From NCBI GenBank assembly GCA_963971575.1, contig OZ020611.1, positions 25,031,279 to 25,095,278 of the forward strand: a DNA stretch of 64,000 bases. Reading direction: 5' to 3'. The translations under genes were made by a program, and so were the position numbers. Below, one piece after another: positions 1 through 10,678 of the stretch (positions are counted from its first letter, which is position 1; each line of letters starts with the position of its first letter). The notes under the pieces are model-generated. The model did no database searches, had not been told where the DNA came from, and saw only the letters and a list, made by a program, of their open reading frames with translations. The stretch is from Liopterus haemorrhoidalis (lineage: Eukaryota; Arthropoda; Insecta; Coleoptera; Dytiscidae).

Positions 1-233
1 ATGTGCCGCAGGCGATATGGGAATGATAAATGCGCCCCAATGCGCAAGTGCAGTGTGCGGGAAAAAATAAATTCGCAACAATGCGCATGTACAGTTTCCG
101 AGAATTTTTACCCCGTACAGACTGCGCGCGCATTAATGGCTGTTATCCATATTTATATTGTATTTTCTTGATTATTTATTTATTGAAAAATGCTAATCGG
201 AGGAAAACATAGTGCGCAACACGCAGATAATGC
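1..233. other. no gene recognised
   Basis: AT-rich sequence with short GC-richer stretches containing repeated TGCGC words. No supported gene or terminal repeat was found before the first hairpin. Confidence 0.5.
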
Positions 234-307
234 ATATTCCGCACACGAATGATTTGCTTCACTCGCCTGCGGCTCGTTTGCAAACTTCATTCTCGTGCGG
301 AATATAT
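234..307. repeat. imperfect hairpin repeat, copy 1
   Basis: An imperfect inverted repeat of about 75 bp. The outer arm ATATTCCGCAC is mirrored by GTGCGGAATAT at the other end, the next arm segment (AATGATTTGC against GCAAAC and TCATT) also pairs, and the centre reads CTCGCCTGCGGCTCG. The reverse complement of the centre, GAGCCGCAGGCGAG, recurs at 2008-2089 and 8312-8388. No coding potential. Function unknown. Confidence 0.7.
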
Positions 308-654
308 GGCATTCCACGCTAGTTGCACAATATACTATTTACGTACGAAATAATTAAATACTACATTTTGAACAAAGTTGATTTGAGTTCAAATATGTCA
401 TCGGCAATATATTGTTTCAATTTTTATTGATTAAATTACCGAAACCAGGGCCGTCTTAGGACATGCAGGGGCCCATGGGCACACAGAGTTTGGGACCCTT
501 TTAGATACAAAAAAAAAAAAAAGTGAATGAAAATATCAGTGTGTACTTTTATTTAGTGACTTAATTGGTTATTATGGTTAGCTTTATACAAATCAAATAT
601 AAGTGAAGTGATTACTATTTTGAGAATTGGACTTACGTTAATGATGATGATTTC
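308..654. other. no gene; spacer between two hairpins
   Basis: AT-rich spacer with an A run near 510-523. The stretch near 446-500 (CAGGGCCGTCTTAGG with GGGGCCC) resembles the end of some insect DNA-transposon MITEs, but no partner end was found. Confidence 0.4.
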
Positions 655-725
655 TTCCCACTCGAATGATTTGCTTCACTCGCTTAGGCTCGTTTGCAAA
701 CTTCATTCTCGTGCGGAATATATGG
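655..725. repeat. imperfect hairpin repeat, copy 2
   Basis: Nearly identical to copy 1 over about 90 bp, including the downstream GTTGCACAATATnCTATT. Its left arm has drifted (CCCACTCGAATG instead of CCGCACACGAATG), so pairing is weaker. The two copies lie about 420 bp apart in the same orientation. Confidence 0.65.
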
Positions 726-979
726 CATTTCGCGCTTGTTGCACAATATGCTATTGTTTACTGTATCATCTGTTATTATCTCTCTATGGTGAGTAGTGGA
801 CTCCTTGTTTTCCACTATGGTGACTGACTGTTTTCTTTTTTTTTTCAGCCATAATCATCTGTGTCGATTAGGGTTTATACGAAACCCGACTTTTGGAAAA
901 AATGGTTTTCCAATTTCAGTATTTCCAAAAGAAAAAAAAAAAATCTGGTTATCAAATTTGTCAAAAAAAAAAAAAAGAA

Positions 980-1592
980 AACAAAATAGAAAAATTAAAA
1001 ATGATCATAATAAAATATAAATCTATTCACTTACTTGATGATGGCAAAATTATAACCGATGATGAAACTTATATTCTTTATTACGATAAGCTGACACGTC
1101 GGGAAAGTAGAGGAAGGGTGTTTAGAGGTGATCCAACGCCGACCACTGTGAAGAAACAACGTGCGATGATCAAAGGAATGTACGCTGTTTTCTTCAGGAG
1201 TACAGGTCTGGTGAAAGCAATTAAGCTAGAAGGATAGTCGTTACGGCATCTTGGTGCATTCAAAATATTCTGCCTGAAGTTCTCCAGGGTCTAGGCACTA
1301 GAGGTTTAATGCTGGATCATCATTTGACTCTTCTCATACTGCTACAGCAACTTTAAAATTATTTAGAAAAAAAAAAAAAAAATCAGGTTGATTGAACACT
1401 CATCGAAATCACGAGATGCGATTTTTATTTTAAGAATTTGCGTGGTCGCAGTTTTACTTCAGAGGAAGAGATCGACATTGCTATAACGGAGAATTTTGAC
1501 TCCATTTCAGAACACAAGTGGCATAATCCACCTATGGAAAATTAGATTCAAAATTTCATTGATGCTGGAGGGGAATATTTTGAATACTCATA
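980..1592 (+). pseudogene. mariner transposase remnant
   Basis: Degraded transposase of a mariner (DD34D type) element. The frame near 1100-1237 reads VFRGDPTPTTVKKQRA, then MIKGMYAVFFRSTGLV. After a stop it continues as TVTASWCIQNILPEVLQGL (1236-1295), which matches the stretch before the second catalytic aspartate in mariner proteins. The C-terminus FKNLRGRSFTSEEE and GGEYFEYS (about 1430-1590) is also recognisable. Frameshifts, stops and A runs show it is dead. Only the C-terminal two thirds is visible, and terminal repeats could not be identified. Family call from conserved motifs; exact subfamily not determined. Confidence 0.75.
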
Positions 1593-2007
1593 ATTTTTTA
1601 TGCTTCTAGTTCATATAGTTTTCTCTTATGAGAGTGGCCCTCGTATTTATTTACACAACATTCCAATTAATAGTTTCAGCAATAACAGATACAATTCAGC
1701 AATAATAGATACAATAATCCCCAAATAGTCTGTCATATAGACGATTGACTATGGCCCACAATAACGATCGTAACCAATCTATTGATTACAAAATGAATGA
1801 TTTTTATTTTGGAATTATTATATGTATCTGTTACCGTGAAAGACCGAAATGTGGCAAATGTCGATATTCTCCGGTGAATGTGTGCATGCACAAAGTCGTT
1901 TGGTGTATGTTCGAAATATTTGCTAAATGTAATTATTTCTCACTTACACAGGTAAATGTCAACATTCAGCATGCGCTGAAGATGAATTTTGAAAGATAAT
2001 ATATTAT
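1593..2007. other. no gene recognised
   Basis: AT-rich. Contains TTACCGTGAAAGACCGAAA at 1831-1849, present in inverse orientation at 4802-4820, and the nearby word ATTCTCCGGT. No open frame with protein-like composition. Confidence 0.4.
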
Positions 2008-2089
2008 GATGGTCATTTCACACGAGTATGAAAGTTGCGCCACAAGCCGCAGGTGAGTAGCGCAAATCATACGAGTGAGAAATGACTAT
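2008..2089. repeat. imperfect hairpin repeat, copy 3
   Basis: Hairpin with arms ATGGTCATTTC...GAGTATGA and TCATACGAG...GAAATGACTAT around the core AAGCCGCAGGTGAGT. The arms differ from copy 1 (GAATGA/TCATTC there, GTATGA/TCATAC here) but remain complementary, so the arms have changed together. It is followed by ACTATGCTTTTTCCACGACT, which resembles sequence after copy 4. Confidence 0.65.
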
Positions 2090-2139
2090 TCCATGTAAGT
2101 TTCATACTATGCTTTTTCCACGACTAAAACTTTATTACT

Positions 2140-2445
2140 TATTTAATTTTTATTCAGTTCCCTTTATAAAATAACAATAATTTGACAGTTGTTTTCAACC
2201 TATTTAAAACGTTGCCCAGCAACGGCCAAGTACATGTCATACGGAATGTAAATTCAGTTAAAATAACAATACTTGTGTCAGTTGATTAACTGACTGACCA
2301 AGACCAACTCCATAAAAAATATATATGCAAAATTAGAGAACTTTAACTATATTATTAAGTTTTAATTAGATTTCCTTTAAAAACTAATTGTAATTTGACA
2401 TATACTTTCAACCTATTTATTATGTTAGCCTAGCAACAGTCAGCC
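2140..2445 (+). repeat. diverged direct duplication, about 95 bp, offset about 207 bp
   Basis: The segment at about 2140-2240 (TTTTCAACCTATTTAAAACG, then CCAGCAACGGCC) recurs at about 2348-2445 (TTTCAACCTATTTATTATG, then CTAGCAACAGTCAGCC). Both lie just downstream of hairpin copy 3. Non-coding. Confidence 0.5.
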
Positions 2446-2671
2446 ATTGCTGCTTGAACTTATTATGTAATGAGCACATTACGTAACAGGTCAGCGGTGT
2501 GTAATAAAAAGAAGTGGGGAACGTGCTACTTTTACTAATCACTTCCACGCCTATAATGAACGTATATCTATATAGCCGTGAAGAAAATATATTTTTAATA
2601 CCTTAAAACAAAAATAGAACTTTTTATATCAAAATTTATTGTTGAAGCATATTTTGATATTTATGTTAAAA

Positions 2672-3325
2672 AATCAGCTGTGGCCACCACAGAACCGACC
2701 GCCATCATAAAGTACTTATATAAATTACATTCTAGCAGCAGAGTAGAAATAACTTGACCTAATATTTTCTAACAGAGATATTATTTATCATGACCATGGA
2801 AACGTTACATATAAATATGAAAAAATTGACTTAAAAAAAATTTCGAAAAATTTTACAAAAATTATTCTAAATTTTTCGTTTTATCAAAAAACGTCTTAAA
2901 TAAAAGTTATTAATTATTGCTTTTATAGCAACTTTTGTTTAATAATTTTTTTCGAAATATTTTTCTGTTGTGAAATTTTCACAAAAATCTTAAAATCGAC
3001 ACGAGTAAACTCCCATTTTTAGTCAACCGATTTTTACCAAAAGTTGATCAACTCGTTCCATTGATGGCGGAATATTAAATATGAAGTTTCATAAAAATCC
3101 TTTCAGCCGAATTTGCTCTGCACGTGTACACAGACAGACGGACAGACGGACAGACAGACAGACGGACAGACAGACGGACAGACAGACAGACCGACAGACA
3201 TTATGCTAAAAATAGTCGAAACGTTATGTAGGGACCTCAATTCGTGGAGATCCATCAAAATCTCGAAATGTTAAAATTGGTATGATCACAATACCTCCCT
3301 TATATATGCTGGCGGTCGGTAAAAA
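2672..3325 (+). mobile_element. 5'-truncated LINE, 3' end (family F)
   Basis: Copy of the 3' terminus of the LINE whose longer copy is at 62608-63885. It begins in the last codons of the reverse transcriptase ORF (AVATTEPTAIIKYLY ... SSRVEIT, with TGG mutated to TGA) and ends at TAA near 2772. The 3' UTR contains CGACACGAGTAAACTCCCAT, a GACA/GACGGACA microsatellite (about 3131-3190), ATGCTAAAAATAGTC, and the terminus ATATATGCTGGCGGTCGGTA. A CR1/L2-like clade is likely from the longer copy; clade is inferred. This copy supplies uninterrupted sequence for the piggyBac insertion at 46139. Confidence 0.8.
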
Positions 3326-3417
3326 TGTGATTAAAGTTATGCAATCTTATTTATTGAAAGAACTTAAACCTGTTAAGACCTTTCATTTACTGGCGCAGGT
3401 CCAAATGTTAAATAATA

Positions 3418-4721
3418 CAAGGTGTCTCAAAAGAAATTTTATATTTAGTGGATCGATTAAAAAAAAGTAAGCCGTATATAGAAAAAATGTTTATTAATTA
3501 TTAAAATACACTTTTTGGGGATTTATTTCTTAAAAATAATATCGTCTAAATGTAGACCCTGGCGTTCTCGGCACTCATTTAATCGAACAGTAAAATTACT
3601 TATGACGTCTCGACAGGTGGGATGGCTGCCATTTCGTGACGAATATTTTCTTTCTAATGCGCCAGTGAAGTCGGTTTATTGGCGTAAACTTTAGATTTAA
3701 GATAACCCCATAGGAAAAAGTCCATAGGGGTTAAATCTGGACTGCGTGGAGGCCAATTTATGTCACCTCTCCGGGAGATCAATTTGCCTGAGAAAATTTC
3801 ACGAACACGTGGCAGAGACATATTGGACGTGTGTGAAGTTGCTCCGTCCTGTTGGAACCATGTTCTTTGGTTATAGCCGGGAAAGTTTTGCAGTTCAGGT
3901 ACCAAGAAGTTGTCTAACATCTCCACATAACGCTCTGAATTCACTGTAACTGCACGCCCCCTTTCGTCTTCAAAAAAGTAAGGGCCGATAATTCCTCGCG
4001 CCGACATCGCAGCCCATACAGTCACTTTAAGCGAATGTAGGGGTTTCTGATGTTTGCGTTTCGGATTCGTTGCACTCCAGTAGCGGCAGTTCTGCTTATT
4101 TACGTGGCCATTAAGATGAAAATGAGCTTCATCCGAAAACAAAATGTTGGTAAACGTTGAAAATCGCTCAATCACCTGATTTACGAAATTAAGCCTCTGA
4201 CTGGCATCTTGGGGCTTTAATTCTTGCACCAATTGAATTTTGTAGGGGTGCAGCTTTTAGGTCCTTGTGCATAATGCGATGTAATGATGATCTATGCACA
4301 TTTAAAGCACTTGCACGCTTCCGAATTGAAAGGTTCGGGTCGTCACGAACAGACTGATTAACATTCTCCACGTTTTCTACCGTTCTTGATGACCTAGGTC
4401 GCCCGGATTTTGATTTATCCAGCGTTGTACCAGTCTCTTCAAACTTTTTAACCCAATGTCCAATGAGAGGAATGCTTGGCGCATCATTTAAGTGGCGAAA
4501 ACCTCGAATACTGCAGAATTTTCTACGCGCTACAGTCGCCGAATCACCGTTTTTGTAAAACTCTCGCACGCATAACGCGCGGTCTGCTCCCGAGAAACGC
4601 TCCATAGCGAGTGAATTCCCAAGAGCCAGGCTACCGATTGACATAACCCCCCGCGCCCCTCTGCTACGTTGCGTTCACGCAGTAAGCTAAATAAATATAA
4701 AATTTCTTTTGAGACACCTTG
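3418..4721 (-). mobile_element. full-length Tc1/mariner-superfamily element with DUF4817-type transposase
   Basis: Complete 1304-bp element. Terminal inverted repeats CAAGGTGTCTCAAAAGAAAT are seen at 3418 and, inverted, ending at 4721, and are flanked by TA on both sides (3416-3417 and 4722-4723), the hallmark of this superfamily. One transposase gene on the minus strand nearly fills it. The right repeat matches the left over at least 25 bp, so the copy is fairly young, although the gene carries a frameshift. Confidence 0.9.
3654..4644 (-). pseudogene. mariner-like transposase, DUF4817 helix-turn-helix type, single frameshift
   Basis: Two overlapping minus-strand frames make one transposase. 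The N-terminal part (4644-4189) has the helix-turn-helix region typical of DUF4817 proteins (ADRALCVREFYKNGDSATVA; SGRPRSSRTVENVENV). The C-terminal part (4232-3654) has the DDE core: ILFSDEAHF, TWFQQDGATSHTS, and WPPRSPDLTPMDFFLWGYLK, with about 36 residues between the second and third aspartates. The frames meet near 4255, where KLHPYKIQLVQELKPQDASQ is split by about one extra base. All three acidic residues are present. The start is uncertain; an ATG at 4602 (MERFSGADRALCV) fits the family better than the upstream codon. Not functional unless the shift is a sequencing error. Confidence 0.85.
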
Positions 4722-4723
4722 TA

Positions 4724-5444
4724 TAAGCACATATATTCGATTTTTCACCAACGTGTTTGGTTTGTGTCGACATTCTCCGGTTAATGTTGATACTCACTTG
4801 TTTCGGTCTTTCACGGTAACATATCCATACGATTATAAAAGTCTTCTAAAAGATATTTTTACGAATATGGTAAAAAAGAAATATGCTGTCGTCTACTTTG
4901 AGAACTGCTAGTTTCTAGTATTGCTAACTTAAATTCAAATCGCTTGCGGTACAGTTAAAAGTACTTTTTGGTCTCTGAGTTTGCGTCTTCCACCAACAAA
5001 ATAATATTTATTTATTTAACGCGTCTAATAAATTTAGAATAACATTTTATTGTAGTGAGGGTGCTAGTATATCACGGTGTTCACGTTGTGCTTGTGCGAG
5101 GTGTGTGTCGTACGGTAGCGTTGTTATTCATTTAGTTCACAGCGGCAGTTCGTTGCTAGTCGCGTCCCATTGTCTGTTGAAGAATGGCCTGAAGAATCAG
5201 ACATATCGCGAAACGTTCCCGTAAATTATCTTAGTTATTTAATATTGCGCAGCATTGTATCTTATAAATTATGTGTAATAACTTGTTCTGTATATACGTA
5301 TGGCTTGATGAAATTGTCACGTGGATGGAAAATTATGAGATTTGTTAAGGATTTGTTGAAATTTCATTCTCTCATCAGGCTAGATCTATATCTATATTCT
5401 ACATGTACCGATGATATCTATAGGAATTTGATTGTATGTACATA
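4724..5444. other. no gene recognised
   Basis: Begins with AT-rich sequence including TTTCGGTCTTTCACGGTAA (4802-4820). A GC-richer stretch at 5050-5220 contains GTTCACGTTGTGCTTGTGCG and several CpG words. It could be an old promoter or LTR fragment, but no paired repeat or protein supports that. A 97-codon frame at 5170-5463 has no recognisable domain and runs into the Tc1 end. Confidence 0.35.
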
Positions 5445-5540
5445 CAGTTACTCACAAAAATGAGCATACAAGAATTTGGCAAAGATTCTTTTTAATAAAA
5501 CGTGAATAAAACAGATTTTTTCTAAACTAATTATTTTTAC

Positions 5541-5995
5541 TTGCCCGACCTTAATATATAAGGGGCAAGTATTGTAATCGCGAAAATTTTCGATGTCGAG
5601 ATTTTGACGGATGACCAAGTGCCGTCCATATGTGTGTGTGTCTGTGTGTCTGTGTGTCTGTGTGTCTGGGTGTATACACGATAACTCAAAAACGGATTAA
5701 CTTAAAGAGTTCGTTCTGATACTAAAAAATTCTCCTAATAATTGGAAAAAACTCTATTGTTTTTTATTAAAATCCGAAACCGGAAACGGAAATTATTAAA
5801 CTTTAAAATTTAAAAAAATTCGTAACTAGTAAACTAAGCCTTGGACAAAAAAATGTATAGGATATAATTTGATGTATTTTTTAAGATTTACCTAAATATT
5901 TTTTTAAATTAAAAAAAAAAATTATGTATTTTTTTTATTATTTTTTTTTATGGGAGGGCAAGTCTAGCGGAGGTCTCCCTTCGCCACTGGTTTAT
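5541..5995 (-). mobile_element. LINE 3' tail inserted in the Tc1 left arm
   Basis: Read on the minus strand, this has the same layout as the family F 3' UTR: a TCTGTGTG-type microsatellite (5630-5668), then AATCTCGACATCGAAAATTT and TACAATACTTGCCCCTTATA with a GTCGGGCAAG terminus at 5541. It is a diverged relative of family F. The far boundary near 5995 is inferred from where Tc1-like spacing resumes. Confidence 0.6.
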
Positions 5996-6257
5996 TTATA
6001 AAATACACCTTGCAGATCCAAAATTATTACAAATACTATAAAGTATAGTAAAATTTGTTAAAAAATTTTAAGGATAACTAAAAAAATATAATTTTTTAGA
6101 GACACAAAATTGAGCGCACTAGTTAATTTCGTTTGATTTAAGACCTGTATTTTCCTAAAATTATATTGCATAGGTTTTATCTTGCAACAGATGTTTTTTT
6201 CATTAGTTTATTTTGCATTAGGTCACATTCAAGTACAGTGATTTTGTTTCTATTATA

Positions 6258-7292
6258 ATGGAAAATAAACGTAAACAGACTGACGAATCTACACGAAAAC
6301 TAATAGTTAAATTATACGCCCGGGGTCATACAATGCGTGAAATATGTGATATAGTAAACCGAAGACATTCCACAATTCAAAAAATAATAAATAAATTTAA
6401 ATATGAAGGTACAATTCAAAACAAAACAGGCAAAGGCAGAAAAAAATTGTTATCAACTGTGGATGAAAGATTTATTTTTCGAAAAATCAAGCAACATCCT
6501 AAAATTAGTGTACCCCAGTTAACGTCAGAATTGTCACAAAGATTAAATAAACAAATTTCAGTAGAAACAATCCGCCAAGTACTCCGGAAAAATAACTGCA
6601 ATGGTCGAATTGCACGCAAGAAACCATTGATTTCAAAAACGAATAAAAAGAAACGCTTAAAATTTGCAAAAATGTATGTAAACAAACCAATTAGCTTCTG
6701 GAATAAAGTTATTTTTTCTGACGAGACGAAAATTTTTTTTTTTTTTGGGTCGGACTGCAGACAAATTGATTGGCGGAAGCCCAATACAGAATTTAAAAAA
6801 ATTAATAATGTTCCGACAGTAAAACACGGAGGCGGATCAGTTATGTTGTGGGGTGCTATGGGCTCAAACGGCCCAGGTAATTTAGAATTTATAGAAGGGA
6901 TCATGGATAAATGGAAATATCTAAACATCTTGAAAAATAATCGTACGACTTACGACTTACAGAAAAATTGGCATATACCACCAGTTTATTATTAACAAAA
7001 TAATGATCCCAAACATACTGCGCTTATTGTAAAGGAATGGCTGTTATGCAATGCACCAAAATTATTCAAAACACCGCCACAATCGCCTAATCTCAATCCA
7101 ATTGAAAATTTATGGAGAGAATTAAAAGTTCGGATAAAAACAAATTCATTTTCTAACAAAAATGATTTTAAAAAGAAACTTCAAGAAGGATGGAATAATA
7201 TACCAGCAGAAGTTTGTGGAAAATTAGTGCAGTCTATGCCAACTTGCCTTCAAGCAGTAATAGAAGTAAAAGGTGACGCGACAAAATATTAA
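6258..7292 (+). pseudogene. Tc1 transposase, inactivated
   Basis: A Tc1-family DD34E transposase of about 345 codons. From the ATG at 6258 there is a paired helix-turn-helix region (MREICDIVNRRHSTIQKII; QISVETIRQVLRK), the first catalytic aspartate in VIFSDETK, then GGGSVMLWGAMGSNGPGNLE. The frame is disturbed between about 6930 and 6995, with a TAA at 6993. It resumes as QNNDPKHTALIVKEW ... NLNPIENLWRELK and ends at TAA 7290-7292. The second catalytic aspartate (QQDNDPKH in relatives) is an asparagine, so the protein would be dead even without the stop. A T run at 6729-6744 interrupts the region after SDETK. Confidence 0.88.
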
Positions 7293-7565
7293 TTTAAATT
7301 AACTGATTGTTTTCTAATTATTTTATTAGTATTACTACTTTTAGTACGCTCAATTTTGTGTCTCTGAAAATGTATATATTTTTTGTTTTCTTTAACAAAT
7401 GTTTATTAAATATTATTTAATTTTATACCATTTATGATAGTTTTGTATCTCTAAAATGTATTTTAGAAATAAAAAATAATTGGTTTAAATAATTTGTTTT
7501 ATAGGCATTTTTACCTAAGAGGTATATTTCTAAAACTTTTGTACGCTCAATTTTGTGAGTAACTG

Positions 7566-8311
7566 TAAATACATATCTAAATAAACGAATATTGTTAAAC
7601 AAAATATATGTTGCATGAAGCCCTTGTTACGTGACCAAAACATTAGCTGACGTTACACCTGTAACTACTTAACGTTAATTGATATAATGCCCTTGATTTG
7701 ATAAGTTAATAATTCATCGACTTGCAATGAACGAGTGAACACGAATAATAAACTATCTTATATGCGAATAGGTGTTTTATTTAAACAATTGTTGTTGTAA
7801 TTTCACCGAACGCTAATATCATAAGTGGGTTAGAAACATACTTATAACGGTTGTAAGGTGAAGTGGCTCAATCTCTTAGTGGTTGTGACTTTAAAATTGG
7901 CTCATTCTCATAACAGTTTGAAAGTGGGAAACGCAAGTGGTACGTTACAATAATTCCAAAAGGTAAGTGCTATGATTCTGGGGTACTACAGTAGGGAATG
8001 AAAACGGACCGTTTGATAATGTGGGGAAAATTTAATAAAGTAGACAAATATTTCTGCTGACCTAAACTTTTACTAACTAAACCTAATCTAAGTACCTGGT
8101 TTTTAGGTGCACACTACTTTATTTTTCCCCGACATTAGCTCAATTAAAATTGTGTATCTTTGTGCAATAATATTTTATTTAATCTTAATTTATTATTTCT
8201 GGTTTTGTTAAATATCCCTGATCACATCGTATTGGTCTACTTAACTTCTAGCCGATAATGTTTTGCGACATCTTCGGATAATAGTATTTTATTTAACAAG
8301 CATATAATGGG
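7566..8311. other. no gene recognised
   Basis: AT-rich sequence without a supported gene or clear terminal repeats. A short palindromic word pair (CCGATAATG ... CATCTTCGGATAATAG) lies near 8252-8285. Confidence 0.4.
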
Positions 8312-8388
8312 AGTTATATTTCACGAAGATGCAGTTTACCACCCGAGCCGTAGGCGAGAGTAGTAATCATCCGAGTGAAATATACTTA
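8312..8388. repeat. imperfect hairpin repeat, copy 4
   Basis: Arms GTTATATTTCACGAAGATG and CATCCGAGTGAAATATACTT around the core CCGAGCCGTAGGCGAGAG. The core matches copies 1 and 3, while the arms are different but still self-complementary. Followed by ACAATATTTTATCTACAACT, similar to sequence after copy 3. Confidence 0.65.
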
Positions 8389-8436
8389 CTATATGTATGT
8401 GAAATACAATATTTTATCTACAACTATATAGATCTA

Positions 8437-9130
8437 AAAAAATTGATGTGAAGTGTGAATTTTCACACATTTCAGGGTTTTGCAGGTATTTAGTAAGTGA
8501 ATGATGATTATTTTGGATGCGAAAACAAATTTTATATTAAAATATTTTTTTTGTCAATTTTAATTCGAACGCCTAATACCATTATTTAGGTTTCTAAATA
8601 TGTGCAGTATTTTTTTTTAAATATAGCCAGGTTCATTAAGAATTTTAAAAATTGCGCCTATGGCTTCCATTGGTTGTTATAAGTTCCGCCCCTCTGATTT
8701 CATGTACATTGAAACAGAATTAAATTATAATTTAAACAATTTCCACTGGCTATTAAATTTACGCTTTTAAAAATTAAATGCAACATTTGCCAAAATATAA
8801 CTAGAATTTTGAAAAAATAATTTAAACAATTTAAAAATTAAAAAAAAAAAACAAAAAATAATATAGTCTCTAAAATTGCTTTAAAATAATTTATTTTGCA
8901 AAAATAAAAATTTGATCGTTAATCCACGTACCAAGGGCTTTCATTTGATACCCTACTCAGAATTATAAAAAAATATTTTTTTTCTCGATGAGCACATATT
9001 TGTTTATATTTTTAGGGGGATATGTTTTTTAGATGTTTTAGTATTTTTCCTTTGTGCGGGTCAAAGAGTTGTATAAGCATGCCAAATTTCATTTCTCTAG
9101 GTTTAGCCGTTTGGCTACAATTTTTACCGA

Positions 9131-9192
<62 letters not shown>

Positions 9193-9246
9193 GACAAAAT
9201 GACGGTATAAGGGTTTTTTGGTCATACCTACAAAACCCTAAAAATA
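8437..9246 (+). mobile_element. family E repeat, copy a (internally deleted)
   Basis: One of four copies of a repeat of about 1.1 kb (others at 17167-18227, 31664-32750, 36557-37778). The start is TTGATGTGAAGTGTGAATTT then CAGGGTTTTGCAGGTATT; the end is GGTCATACCTACAAAACCCT. The words AGGGTTTTGCAGGTAT and ATACCTACAAAACCCT are inverse to each other, suggesting short terminal inverted repeats. It contains TAGCCGTTTGGCTACAATTT followed by a CAGA microsatellite (9131-9191). This copy lacks the tRNA-like segment of the other three. No protein-coding capacity; the frames here are microsatellite artefacts. Class uncertain: a TIR element or a LINE-derived repeat. Confidence 0.7.
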
Positions 9247-9602
9247 GTAAATTTAATTTAGAAACACAGAAATTCTGAGTGTCATTTGTTTAACTTCAAA
9301 ACCTACGTCATCAAAGGGTGCGTAACCATCAGCTGATTGCATTATACAATGTTTAAAATAATATTATTTATTTTAAATTATATATAGCAGCGCTTCTCAA
9401 CCGGGGGGGCGCGAAGTAATACAAGATCGAAACATGTAAATTTAATAGAAATGCTCTCAATCTTGAAAGATATAAATTTTACCCATATTTATAAATATCT
9501 TAATTAATATTCATAAAAATATACCTTTAATAACATAAATATGATAAATATTTTATTTATTATTATATCTAACATACTTATTTTGACAACTAATTTAAAC
9601 TA

Positions 9603-9785
9603 CAGGCTATTCCAGACGTTTAAGCGAAACTAAATGAAATTTTAATTTTCTTAAGTTGTCGCTAGCTAACTTTATAATGTATAAAGTGGGCTTTTGCTAA
9701 ACGAAATTATCAAAAGCTTCTTGCAATCGATAAAATATACTAGATTTGAAAATCTAGTCCCGTTTAAACCAAATAAATAGACTTT
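9603..9785. mobile_element. small TIR element (family I), copy 1
   Basis: Starts CAGGCTATTCCAGACGTTTA after TA, with a diverged inverse near 9742-9785. A related element is at 29287-29711, where the right end reads TAGGCGGAAC inverted. Tc1/mariner-type MITE is inferred from the TA flank and CAG start. Confidence 0.4.
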
Positions 9786-9920
9786 AAGTATAAACTGTAT
9801 CAAGGTCAAATATATAAAACTATGTGTCGGTGATACGTTTCTATGACGATTGTTCGCGTTAGCTGTACTTTCAAGTAGGTACAACTTGAAAGTGGAATAT
9901 TTTTTATTATATAAATATTT

Positions 9921-10667
9921 TTACCGACCGCCAACATATATAAGGAAGGTATTGTGATCATACCGATTTTGACATTTCGAGATTTCGATGGATCTCTACG
10001 AATTTAGGTCCCTACCTAACGTTTTGACTATTTTTAGCATGATGTCTGTCCGTCTGTCCGTCTGACCGTCTGTCCGTCTGTCCGTCTGTCCGTCTGTCCG
10101 TCTGTCCGTCTGTCCGTCTGTCCGTCTGTCCGTCTGTCCGTCTGTCCGTCTGTCCGTCTGTCCGTCTGTCCGTCTGTCCGTCTGTCCGTCTGTCCGCCTG
10201 TCCGTCTGTCCGTCTGTCCGCCTGTCCGTCTGTCCGTCCGTCTATTTTTCTGTGTACACGTGCAGAGCAAATCCTAAAACGATTTTTATGAAACTTCATA
10301 TTTAAGCTTCTGTCATCAATAGCACGAGTTGATCAACTTTTGGTAAAAATCGGTTGACTAAAAATGGGAGTTTCTATAGTCGACTCGTGTCGATTTTAAG
10401 ATTTTTGCGAATATTTAGCTACAGAAAAATATTTCGAAAAAATGTATTTTATTGATAAAACGAAAAATTTCGAAATATTTTACAAAAAAATTTCGAAACT
10501 TTTTTGTCTCACTTTTTTCATACTTATATGTAACGTTTCTATGGTCATGATAAATAATATCTTTGTTAGAAAATATTAGGCCACGTTATTTCTACTCTGC
10601 TGCTAGAATGTATTTTATACAAGTACTTTATTATGGCGATCGGTCCTGTGGTGGCCACAGCTGTTTT
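9921..10667 (-). mobile_element. 5'-truncated LINE 3' end (family F), minus strand
   Basis: On the minus strand it runs from the C-terminal codons AVATTGP (near 10660) through the 3' UTR to TTGGCGGTCGGTAA at 9921. Its microsatellite (10044-10238) is strongly expanded, about 200 bp of GACGGACA units, and produces spurious frames of 78-95 codons. T-rich flanks with TTTATTAT on both sides suggest a target duplication. Confidence 0.8.
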
Positions 10668-10678
10668 TTTTTATTATG

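Larger units (their letters stand above)
5445..7565 (+). mobile_element. Tc1-like element with doubled (IR/DR-style) ends
   Basis: Outer inverted repeats CAGTTACTCACAAAAATGAG (5445) and its partner ending at 7565 are flanked by TA (5443-5444, 7566-7567). A second, inner pair, AGAGACACAAAATTGAGCG (about 6099) and its inverse (about 7344-7366), shares the core ACAAAATTGAGCG with the outer pair. Inner and outer repeats are about 195 bp apart on the right. On the left they are about 650 bp apart, but a LINE tail of about 455 bp lies between them, leaving about 195 bp. This is the inverted-repeat/direct-repeat layout known from Sleeping Beauty-like Tc1 elements. The transposase lies between the inner repeats. 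Confidence 0.85.

Noticed and set aside
5040..5220. Host gene promoter or LTR
   Set aside because: Only a modest rise in GC. No paired repeat, start site motif or downstream coding exon was found.
6416..6928. 170-codon minus-strand frame
   Set aside because: Antisense shadow of the Tc1 transposase gene.
10012..10299. Minus-strand frames of 78-95 codons rich in RRTDGQTD
   Set aside because: Pure translation of the expanded GACGGACA microsatellite in a LINE 3' UTR. The frames at 9012-9278 are the same artefact.
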